This document shows positions 6,618-12,000 of a stretch of 12,000 bases of DNA, one piece after another. The notes beneath the pieces are model-generated. The model had not been told where the DNA came from, ran no database searches, and saw only the letters and a list, made by a program, of their open reading frames with translations. The stretch comes from Pseudomonadota bacterium. GTDB lineage: Bacteria; Pseudomonadota; Alphaproteobacteria; Rhizobiales; Xanthobacteraceae. The first letter of the stretch is position 1. Every line of letters begins with the position of its first letter. Both the position numbers and the translations under genes were made by a program. The DNA is taken from assembly GCA_021823875.1 (NCBI GenBank), contig JAKAMD010000069.1, positions 1 through 12,000 on the forward strand. Reading direction: 5' to 3'.

Positions 6618-6865
6618 AAATCCGTTATTTCGCCTGGGTGCGCGAACGCGTCGGCAAGCCGGAGGAAGAGATCGAACTTCCGGCCGGGATTGCCACCGTC
6701 GGCGAGCTCATGGATTGGCTGGCCGGGCGCGGCGAGGAATATGCCTACGCCTTCGAGAACCGGAAGGTGATTCGTGCGGCCATCGATCGTACCCATGTAC
6801 GCCCGGACGCCCCGATCCGCGCGGCGCGCGAGATCGCTTTTTTCCCGCCCATGACGGGGGGATAG
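6614..6865 (+). CDS. moaD: Molybdopterin synthase small (sulfur carrier) subunit
   Basis: 83-residue ubiquitin-fold sulfur carrier. It starts MKIRYFAWVRERVG and ends FFPPMTGG; the C-terminal Gly-Gly is adenylated by MoeB and then thiocarboxylated, and donates sulfur to cyclic pyranopterin monophosphate within the MoaD-MoaE complex. The start ATG overlaps the pgsA TGA by 4 nt. MoaE is the next gene, separated only by a palindromic element. Length is normal for the family. Confidence 0.94.
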   Translation: MKIRYFAWVRERVGKPEEEIELPAGIATVGELMDWLAGRGEEYAYAFENRKVIRAAIDRTHVRPDAPIRAAREIAFFPPMTGG

Positions 6866-6878
6866 TTCCATTAGCCCT

Positions 6879-6980
6879 GTCATTCCGGGGCGCGGCCATT
6901 AGGCCGCGAACCCGGAATCCATACACCGCAACAGGGATTATGGATTCCGGGTCCGGCGCTTCGCGCCGTCCCGGAATGAC
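6879..6980. repeat. Intergenic palindromic repeat, family A, copy 2
   Basis: 102-bp palindrome with GTCATTC and GAATGAC ends and arms ACCCGGAATCC (6910-6920) and GGATTCCGGGT (6942-6952). It is the same family as 2803-2917 but a cleaner palindrome. It starts 13 nt after the moaD stop and ends 30 nt before moaE, filling most of a 145-nt gap in an otherwise tight gene series. It could act as an mRNA processing or attenuation hairpin; no T-run is present. Confidence 0.87.
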
Positions 6981-7010
6981 GGGGCATAGACGATGCGCTA
7001 AATTACCCCC

Positions 7011-7487
7011 ATGACCACGCCGACCACGATCCGCCTGCAGCGCGAGACCTTCGATGCCGCCGCCGAAGCGGCCAAGCTGACGCGCGGCCGTACCGACATC
7101 GGCGCGGTGGTCACCTTCACCGGCATCTGCCGCGGCGACGAGGCCGGCGAACCGATCGCCGCGCTGACGCTCGAGCATTATCCCGGCATGGCGGAAGAGG
7201 AGATCACGCGCCACGTCGAGGAGGCGTGCGCGCGCTGGCCGGTCCTGGGCGTCACCGTCATCCACCGCTATGGCCGCATCGCGCCGGGCGAGGACATCGT
7301 ACTGGTGGTGACCACGTCGTCGCATCGCGCGGCGGCCTTCGCGGCAGCCGAATTCCTCATGGATTATCTGAAGACGCGCGCGCCGTTCTGGAAGCAGGTC
7401 GAGAAGGCCGGTGCCAAGAATTGGGTGGCGGCGAAGGAGAGCGACGACGCGGCCGCGGATCGCTGGCGCGGCAAGGCGGCAGAATGA
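7011..7487 (+). CDS. moaE: Molybdopterin synthase catalytic (large) subunit
   Basis: 158-residue MoaE, which with thiocarboxylated MoaD inserts the dithiolene sulfurs that turn cyclic pyranopterin monophosphate into molybdopterin in the cytoplasm. Family landmarks: VVTFTGICRG (R41), LEHYPGMAEEE, VTVIHRYGRIAPGE, SSHRAAAF (H105, R106) and LKTRAPFWKQVE (K121, K128). These correspond to the active-site Arg, His-Arg and two Lys of characterised MoaE proteins. The ATG at 7011 is preceded by CCCCC with no usable ribosome site, so initiation may depend on the upstream repeat or on a leaderless message. Its stop overlaps the next start (ATGA). Confidence 0.95.
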   Translation: MTTPTTIRLQRETFDAAAEAAKLTRGRTDIGAVVTFTGICRGDEAGEPIAALTLEHYPGMAEEEITRHVEEACARWPVLGVTVIHRYGRIAPGEDIVLVVTTSSHRAAAFAAAEFLMDYLKTRAPFWKQVEKAGAKNWVAAKESDDAAADRWRGKAAE

Positions 7488-8446
7488 GCGCGCACCGGCA
7501 TATCGCAGCGGCGCTCATCGCGCTGGCCGCGTTGGCGTGCAGCCCAGCGGTGGCGGCGCAGGTCCGTTATTACGCGGTGCCGCAAGGCGCCCATCCGCAT
7601 GATGTGGCGCCGGCGCCCGATGGCTTGGTCTGGTACACCGCGCAGGCGCAGGGCGCGATCGGTATCCTCGATCCCAAGACCGGCAAGGTCATCCAGCTTC
7701 CGCTCGGCCGCGACTCCGCTCCGCACGGCGTGATCATCGGCCCCGACCGGGCCGCCTGGATCACCGATGGTGGGCAAAACGCCATCGTGCGCGTCGATTC
7801 GCTCACGCGTGCGGTGAAACGGTTTCCGTTGCCGAAGGATTTTTCCGCCGCCAATCTCAACACCGCCACCTTCGACGGCAAGGGCATTCTCTGGTTCACC
7901 GGGCAGAACGGCGTCTATGGCCGCGTCAATCCGGGCACCGGCAAAGTCGAAGCCTGGCGGGCGCCCAAGGGCGTCGGGCCCTACGGCATCACCACTACGC
8001 CCAATGGCGAAGTCTGGTATGCTTCGCTCGCCAGCGATCATATTGCCAAGATCGATACGGTGAGTGGCGACGCCATGATGGTGGCGCCGCCCAAGCCCGG
8101 GGTCGGCCCGCGCCGTATCTGGTCGGACTCCAAGGGCGTGTTGTGGGTGAGCTTCTGGAACACCGGCGAGGTCGGACGCTACGATCCGATCGCCAAGACC
8201 TGGCGGGTATGGGCGCTGCCGAACAGCACCGCGGGCTGCTATGCGGTCTATGTCGACGAAAAGGACAAGATCTGGCTCAGCGACTGGACCAACAATGCCA
8301 TCATCCGTTTCGATCCGGTGACCGAGAAATTCGATCGCTTCCCCAGCAACCGGCGCGGCGCCGCCGTCCGCCAGTTGCTCGGGCGACCAGGCGAGGTCTG
8401 GGGCGCGGAATCCGGCATCGACCGCCTGGTGGTCGTGAAGGATTAG
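7484..8446 (+). CDS. Secreted seven-bladed beta-propeller, virginiamycin B lyase (Vgb)-like
   Basis: 320 residues from ATG 7484, which overlaps the moaE stop. An N-terminal hydrophobic signal (1-25, ending PAVAAQ) predicts export; C19 gives a weak lipobox, so a lipoprotein is less likely. The rest is seven tandem repeats of 41-45 residues. Each has a Pro/Gly-x-G/D-[VI] opening and a blade Trp (W50, W92, W137, W178, W221, W264, W306), followed by an I-x-[RK]-[VI/F]-D strand, e.g. AIVRVD, HIAKID, IIRFD. This is the Vgb/streptogramin-lyase propeller layout. The blade-opening His is present only in repeats 1 and 2 (PHDV, PHGV); later blades have PYG, PRR and CYA, so true antibiotic lyase activity is doubtful. 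Many family members are uncharacterised periplasmic binding or lactonase-like proteins. Probably cotranscribed with moaE and the amidase-like gene 7 nt downstream. Confidence 0.85.
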   Translation: MSAHRHIAAALIALAALACSPAVAAQVRYYAVPQGAHPHDVAPAPDGLVWYTAQAQGAIGILDPKTGKVIQLPLGRDSAPHGVIIGPDRAAWITDGGQNAIVRVDSLTRAVKRFPLPKDFSAANLNTATFDGKGILWFTGQNGVYGRVNPGTGKVEAWRAPKGVGPYGITTTPNGEVWYASLASDHIAKIDTVSGDAMMVAPPKPGVGPRRIWSDSKGVLWVSFWNTGEVGRYDPIAKTWRVWALPNSTAGCYAVYVDEKDKIWLSDWTNNAIIRFDPVTEKFDRFPSNRRGAAVRQLLGRPGEVWGAESGIDRLVVVKD

Positions 8447-8453
8447 AGCCGCC

Positions 8454-9212
8454 ATGCTGAGCCGGCGACATGTTCTGCACCTCATCGCCGGCGGTGCGAT
8501 GCTGGCCGGTGTGCGGCCGGCGGCGGCGGGCGAGCGGCGCATCGATCGCCTGATCGAACAGTCGGCCGCGCTGCCCACCATCAGCCAGCGCATCGACGTC
8601 ATCTCGCGCGCGCTGATCGGCACGCGCTACCGCGGCTACACCCTGATCGGCGGACCGCACCGTCCCGAGCGCTTCGTGGCGCGCGACGATTGCTTCGACT
8701 GCGTGACCTATTGCGAGACCGTGCTGGCGGCGGCGATCGCGCGCACGCCCAGCGGCTTCGCGCCGGCCTTGCGCACCATCCGCTATCACGACGGCGTGGT
8801 CGCCTGGCGCGAGCGCAATCACTATTTCTTCGAGTGGAGCGAGCACAACGTCGCCAACTGGACCTGCCGCGATATCACCATGGATGGCGCGATCGAGCTC
8901 GACAAGACCGTCTATTGGCACAAGGCGCTCGGCCGCCGCCGTTTCGCCATGCACGTCATTCCGCGCGCGACCTTTCTGGCCAATCGTGCGATGCTCGAAA
9001 CCGGCGACATTGTCGGCTTCGTGACGCGGCGGCCCAACCTCGATTATTTCCACGTCGGCTTTATTGCCTTCGGGCCCAAGGGCGAATTCCTGCTGCGGCA
9101 CGCCTCGCAGAGCCATGGCCGCGTGCTCGACGAACCCATGCAGCACTTCGTCCGGGTGAACCACGTGCGCTATGTCACGCTGCTCAGGCCGCTGGCGCCG
9201 GTGTGGATTTGA
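8454..9212 (+). CDS. DUF1460 family, N-acetylmuramoyl-L-alanine amidase-like exported protein
   Basis: 252 residues. The N-terminus MLSRRHVLHLIAGGAML has an SRR motif before a hydrophobic stretch and RPAAAG, resembling a Tat signal with cleavage near 25. The mature protein matches the DUF1460 group of NlpC/P60-like cysteine hydrolases: LIGTRYRGYTL (55-64), then DDCFDCVTYCETVLA (78-92) with C83 the likely nucleophile, and DYFHVGFI with H200 as its partner, followed by LLRHAS (H216). Four Cys (80, 83, 87, 138) are unusual for an exported enzyme and could include a disulfide. Structural work on the family suggests cleavage at peptidoglycan stem peptides, but the substrate here is unknown. It starts 7 nt after the propeller gene, so the two are probably cotranscribed. 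It ends 15 nt before the convergent ctaG-like stop. Confidence 0.85.
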   Translation: MLSRRHVLHLIAGGAMLAGVRPAAAGERRIDRLIEQSAALPTISQRIDVISRALIGTRYRGYTLIGGPHRPERFVARDDCFDCVTYCETVLAAAIARTPSGFAPALRTIRYHDGVVAWRERNHYFFEWSEHNVANWTCRDITMDGAIELDKTVYWHKALGRRRFAMHVIPRATFLANRAMLETGDIVGFVTRRPNLDYFHVGFIAFGPKGEFLLRHASQSHGRVLDEPMQHFVRVNHVRYVTLLRPLAPVWI

Positions 9213-9227
9213 GCGCCCGGCGGCGCG

Positions 9228-10268
9228 CTAACGCAATATGCTTGACGCCTGCGCCGGCATTGCCGGCCCGCCGTGGCGCTGCGCCATCCTCAGATGATCG
9301 ATCTCGCCGGAGAAGATCGTCATGGCGTAGACGGCGAAGACGAAGCCGAGCACGCCGAGCGCGAGCTTGCGGTTCTTCGGGCGCGCGATCTCGATCAGCG
9401 CCTCGCCGGTGGTGGGATAGAGCAAGGCATCGGAGTTCGACGACGACCAGGTCGGGCGCGCCGCCCAGATGCGGTCCTCGTGCCGGCCCCACAGATGAAT
9501 CACCATGATCGCCGCGGCGAGACACAACAGCGCGCTCGGCACCCAGATGATGAAGCCGCCAGTGGCTTCGTCGGTCGCCGGTGAAATGCCGAACAGCCGC
9601 CCCATCGCGTCATAGGCCGTATAGAGAGTTTCTTCTTTGAACGTGAGATAGGCACCAAGCCCGACATGGCTGAGCGCGGCGATCCACAGCATCATCAGCC
9701 GGCGGCCATAGCTCTGGCCGATCGGTTCCGGCACGCGATCGAAAATGCGCCACCAGAAGAGCAGCCCGGCGCCAAGCTGAGTGAGGTGCATCAAAGCGGC
9801 GAGCGGCGCGCTCAGGATGGCGGCGTTGTGATAGGGCGGCCATTGCCACACGAAGGTCGCGGCGATGAAGAGCGCGGTCGCGACGACGCCGTGCCCCGGC
9901 ATGGTGATCGCGTTGCGCACGGCGGCAGGCATCGCCGCCGAACGCAGGCCGGGCGGGAGAGCGGCCGCGAGAACAGGCCCCGGCATCGCCACCACGATCA
10001 GGATCGGCGCCACCATGAGCAGCAGCGTGTCCTGGATCTGCTGCATGAAATAAAGATGCACCGCCAAGGCGCTGAGCGGCGAAACAAACGCCAGCAGCAG
10101 GATGGCCATGCCGCCGGCAAAGCTTAACGCGTGCCAGCGCTGCGCAGCGTCTTGCGGCGCCTGCCGGCGCCACGCGCCGAGGCCATAGAGCAGACAGGTC
10201 AAGGCGATGGGAACAACCGCCGCGAGGTCAAAGGTCCAGCGGTTCCAGGCGATGGCAGAGACAGCCAC
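9228..10268 (-). CDS. CtaG-type cytochrome c oxidase assembly membrane protein (caa3_CtaG family)
   Basis: 346-residue polytopic membrane protein. The start is GTG 10268, with AGAGG at 10275-10279 six nt upstream; no ATG occurs before residue 54. About eight membrane segments are visible: 13-31, 47-70, 80-103, 126-142, 158-175, 190-209, 238-260 and 300-319. The block LLLAFVSPLSALAVHLYF followed by TLLLMVAPILIVVAMPGP, and then SHVGLGAYLTF (200-210), match the caa3_CtaG family involved in assembling the heme-copper oxidase copper site. The family's usual H-M-x-Q-H before the second block reads QQIQD (76-80) here, so two commonly conserved His are absent. No oxidase structural genes are in view. 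The gene probably ends inside the GC-rich convergent junction with the DUF1460 gene; I see no clear terminator for it. Confidence 0.85.
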   Translation of the reverse strand: MAVSAIAWNRWTFDLAAVVPIALTCLLYGLGAWRRQAPQDAAQRWHALSFAGGMAILLLAFVSPLSALAVHLYFMQQIQDTLLLMVAPILIVVAMPGPVLAAALPPGLRSAAMPAAVRNAITMPGHGVVATALFIAATFVWQWPPYHNAAILSAPLAALMHLTQLGAGLLFWWRIFDRVPEPIGQSYGRRLMMLWIAALSHVGLGAYLTFKEETLYTAYDAMGRLFGISPATDEATGGFIIWVPSALLCLAAAIMVIHLWGRHEDRIWAARPTWSSSNSDALLYPTTGEALIEIARPKNRKLALGVLGFVFAVYAMTIFSGEIDHLRMAQRHGGPAMPAQASSILR

Positions 10269-10354
10269 TGCGGGCCTCTATCAGTTCGATCGCCCGCCGC
10301 CGGCGTTGGTAGCCCCTTGCTCAAAGGGAATCAACGGCCACGCTCCTCGTTCCG

Positions 10355-10386
10355 AAAAGAAATGGCCGGGCGAGCGGCCCGGCCAT
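10355..10386 (-). terminator. Rho-independent terminator of rpoH
   Basis: A perfect 10-bp stem, ATGGCCGGGC (10362-10371) with GCCCGGCCAT (10377-10386) and a GAGCG loop. On the minus strand it is followed by TT-C-TTTT (10361-10355). It begins about 30 nt after the rpoH stop and separates rpoH from the ctaG-like gene. Confidence 0.85.
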
Positions 10387-10417
10387 GACGTTGAAACTCA
10401 GGTAATGGCGGAAGGCG

Positions 10418-11326
10418 TTACTGCGCCGCGATGGCGGGAGCTTCCTTCGGCTGTTCCATGGCGGCGACGCGCGACACCACCGCCTTCTGCACCTTCTCGA
10501 AGGCGCGCACCTCGATCTGGCGCACGCGCTCGCGCGAGACGCCGAATTCGGCGGCGAGATCCTCGAGCGTGATCGGGTCGTCGGCCAGGCGGCGCGCCTC
10601 GAAGATGCGCCGCTCGCGCTCGTTGAGCACGTCGAGCGCCCCGATCAATGCCTCGTGGCGATTATCCTTCTCCTCGGTTTCGGCCAGGATGCGTTCCTGG
10701 CTGGGCGCTTCGTCGACCAGCCAGTCCTGCCACTCGCCGCTGTCGCCGTCGTCGCGGATCGGCGCGTTGAGCGAGGCATCGCCGCCGAGGCGGCGGTTCA
10801 TGTCGACCACGTCCTGCTCGGTCACGCCTAACCGCTTGGCGATGATCTTGACCTGGTCGGGCCGCAGATCGCCCTCGTCGAGCGCGGAGATCTTGCTCTT
10901 GGCCTTGCGCAGGTTGAAGAACAGCTTCTTCTGGTTGGCGGTGGTGCCCATCTTCACCAGCGACCAGGAGCGCAGGATGTATTCTTGAATGGCGGCCTTG
11001 ATCCACCACATGGCGTAGGTGGCGAGGCGGAAGCCTTTCTCGGGCTCGAAGCGCTTGACCGCCTGCATCAGGCCGACATTGCCTTCCGAGATCACTTCGG
11101 CGATCGGCAGGCCGTAGCCGCGATAGCCCATGGCGATCTTGGCGACCAAACGCAGATGGCTGGTGACGAGCTGGTGCGCGGCCTCACGGTCGCCGTGCTC
11201 GCGCCAACTGCGGGCCAGCATGTATTCTTGCTGCGGTTCCAGCATAGGGAACCGGCGGATTTCTTCGAGATAGTGCGACAGGCCGGATTCGGCCTTGAGT
11301 GCCGGCAGTACGGCGGTGCGGGCCAT
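10418..11326 (-). CDS. rpoH: RNA polymerase heat-shock sigma factor RpoH (sigma-32)
   Basis: 302-residue sigma factor directing transcription of chaperone and protease genes after heat or folding stress. ESGLSHYLEEIRRFPMLEPQ begins region 1.2; region 2 spans about 52-121 with the highly conserved HLRLVAKIAMGYRGYGLP, the EGNVGLMQAVKRFEPEKGF core-binding stretch and YAMWWIKAAIQEYILRSW. The RpoH box QKKLFFNLR (132-140), diagnostic against RpoD and RpoS, is present. Region 4 (about 228-282) carries the helix-turn-helix LEDLAAEFGVSRERVRQIE for -35 recognition. Start: ATG 11326 (MARTAV) is preceded by GGAGGG with 7-nt spacing. An in-frame ATG at 11341 would place that ribosome site inside the coding region, so 11326 is preferred; it also matches the usual rhizobial N-terminus. 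Some Hyphomicrobiales carry two rpoH genes; which one this is cannot be told. Confidence 0.95.
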   Translation of the reverse strand: MARTAVLPALKAESGLSHYLEEIRRFPMLEPQQEYMLARSWREHGDREAAHQLVTSHLRLVAKIAMGYRGYGLPIAEVISEGNVGLMQAVKRFEPEKGFRLATYAMWWIKAAIQEYILRSWSLVKMGTTANQKKLFFNLRKAKSKISALDEGDLRPDQVKIIAKRLGVTEQDVVDMNRRLGGDASLNAPIRDDGDSGEWQDWLVDEAPSQERILAETEEKDNRHEALIGALDVLNERERRIFEARRLADDPITLEDLAAEFGVSRERVRQIEVRAFEKVQKAVVSRVAAMEQPKEAPAIAAQ

Positions 11327-11404
11327 TACAGCGCCCTCCATGTTTGCCCCCGATGATCGGCAGGCGGGTCATCGCCGCCGCTCCCCGAGCCGACGGCGAA
11401 CGCA

Positions 11405-11444
11405 TATGTTGCGACCGCGAAATCGTGATCGCGGGTGCAACATA
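11405..11444. promoter_or_regulatory. 40-bp palindrome upstream of rpoH
   Basis: 16-bp arms at 11405-11420 and 11429-11444 match at 14 of 16 positions around an 8-nt spacer. The outermost 8 bp (TATGTTGC / GCAACATA) and the inner CCGCGA / TCGCGG are perfect. It ends 78 nt upstream of the rpoH start, in the rpoH leader or promoter region. There is no T-run on the minus strand, so it is not a terminator of the upstream RluA-family gene. An operator or an mRNA leader hairpin are both possible. Confidence 0.55.
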
Positions 11445-11460
11445 CCGAAGTGGACGGGCG

Positions 11461-11478
11461 AAAAAAAGGCGTTCGCCT
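11461..11478 (-). terminator. Weak possible terminator of RluA-family gene
   Basis: On the minus strand, AGGC-GAAC-GCCT (11478-11467) is a 4-bp stem with a tetraloop followed by seven T. It lies about 50 nt past the stop at 11528. The stem is short for an intrinsic terminator, so this is tentative; read-through into rpoH is equally possible. Confidence 0.3.
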
Positions 11479-11527
11479 GTCACGTCGCCGTGAGCAAGGG
11501 TTTTTGGTAGTAAGTATCTGTTTTAAC

Positions 11528-12000
11528 TCAGAGTTTCTGGGCGCTCCCACCCCTTTGAGGGGTTTCGGCGGCCAAGGCATCACGTAAACGACGCAAGTCG
11601 CCCGGCAGTTCCGATTGGAACTCCAGGCTTTCTCCGGTGTAGGGGTGTTCGATAGCCAATAGATAGGCATGCAGCGCCTGCCTGCCAAGGGCTTCCAGGG
11701 CAGTACGCGCCTGCGGCCCCAGCCGGCTGATCCTGGTCTTGAAGCCGGTGGCGTAGGTTTCGTCGCCCATGATCGGATGGCCGATATGGGCGAGATGCAC
11801 CCGGATCTGATGGGTGCGCCCGGTCTCCAGCGCGCAGGTGATCAGGCTTGCGACCGGCTTGCCGTCCACGCCGGTGTAACGCTCCAGCACCTCCCAATGG
11901 GTGACGGCGTGACGGCCGCCCGCGCGCATGCGGGTGGCGGTCGAGCGGCGCGTCGATGGTGCCGCGCGGCCGCTCGGGCGCGCCCCAGACCAGCGCGAGA
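11528..12000 (-). pseudogene. RluA/RluD-family 23S rRNA pseudouridine synthase, 3' part, frameshifted
   Basis: C-terminal part of a large-subunit pseudouridine synthase; the 5' end, including the catalytic HRLDxxTSG region, is outside the window. Coming in from 12000 on the minus strand, one frame reads LALVWGAPERPRGTIDAPL then DRHPHAR, the standard RluD stretch. After about 11925 that frame gives unrelated residues and stops at 11580. The true continuation is in another frame: AGGRHAVTHWEVLERY, ETGRTHQIRVHLAHIGHP, MGDETY, then RQALHAYLLAIEHPYTG, ending at 11528. RluD proteins have about six residues of xxMAVx type at the junction, and these are missing here. A 20-nt loss explains both the missing residues and the frame change. 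As the sequence stands, the product would lack its conserved C-terminus. An assembly or base-calling error is the main alternative. An RluA-family gene before rpoH is normal in Hyphomicrobiales. Confidence 0.78.

Noticed and set aside
7364..8623. Long open frame (419 codons) antisense to moaE, the propeller and the DUF1460 gene
   Set aside because: It spans three real genes on the other strand; composition is Arg/Ala/Gly-rich with no motif, typical of a shadow.
8301..9164. Minus-strand open frame over the DUF1460 gene
   Set aside because: The plus strand carries conserved DDCFDCVT and FHVGF motifs and good coupling to its neighbour; the antisense frame has none.
9212..9229. Terminator between the convergent DUF1460 and ctaG-like genes
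   Set aside because: AGCGC/GCGCT arms are short, overlap both stop codons and have no T-run on either strand.
11326..11341. rpoH start at 11341
   Set aside because: The best ribosome site (GGAGGG) lies between this ATG and the ATG at 11326 and serves the latter; family N-termini also begin MARTA.
11481..11492. CACG/CGTG inverted repeat downstream of the RluA-family gene
   Set aside because: Four-base arms in GC-rich DNA are expected by chance.
11580..11897. Separate small minus-strand gene ending at 11580
   Set aside because: This is the out-of-frame run-on of the RluD-like gene after the frameshift; its residues are unlike any family.

Overview
The window is GC-rich, densely coded bacterial chromosome from an alphaproteobacterium, most likely Hyphomicrobiales near Bradyrhizobium, Rhodopseudomonas or Pseudolabrys. 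The evidence is the pair of Omp25/Omp31-type barrel proteins, a rhizobial-type RpoH next to an RluA-family gene, the uvrC-pgsA-moaD-moaE gene order, and palindromic intergenic elements with GTCATTC...GAATGAC ends. Genus is an inference. I see no phage, IS, CRISPR, tRNA or rRNA.

Layout. 1-1802: two paralogous outer-membrane beta-barrel genes on the minus strand, each with its own strong hairpin-plus-T terminator. 1803-2010: divergent promoter region. 2011-9212: eight plus-strand genes in an operon-like series: a FolM/PTR1-like short-chain reductase, uvrC, an intradiol ring-cleavage dioxygenase, pgsA, moaD, moaE, a secreted seven-bladed beta-propeller of the Vgb class, and a DUF1460 amidase-like exported protein. 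pgsA/moaD and moaE/propeller overlap by ATGA. Three of the larger gaps (after the reductase, after uvrC and after moaD) hold palindromic repeat elements of two families. 9228-11326: on the minus strand, a CtaG-type cytochrome oxidase assembly membrane protein and rpoH (sigma-32), separated by the rpoH terminator. 11528-12000: the 3' part of an RluA/RluD-family pseudouridine synthase gene on the minus strand, running off the window edge.

How the genes fit together. The core is housekeeping: excision repair (UvrC), phosphatidylglycerol synthesis (PgsA), molybdopterin synthase (MoaD small subunit with C-terminal GG, MoaE catalytic subunit), heat-shock transcription (RpoH) and respiratory oxidase assembly (CtaG). 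The dioxygenase is a catabolic outsider between uvrC and pgsA with all its iron ligands intact. The last two genes of the plus series encode exported proteins.

The strongest anomaly is in the RluD-like gene. Around 11918-11930 the conserved protein passes from one reading frame to another, and about six conserved residues are missing. This fits a 20-nt deletion between short direct repeats: either a recent pseudogene or an assembly error. I found no convincing new multi-gene system. The other points worth checking are a 40-bp palindrome upstream of rpoH, the palindromic repeats, and loss of the usual histidines in the CtaG-like protein.
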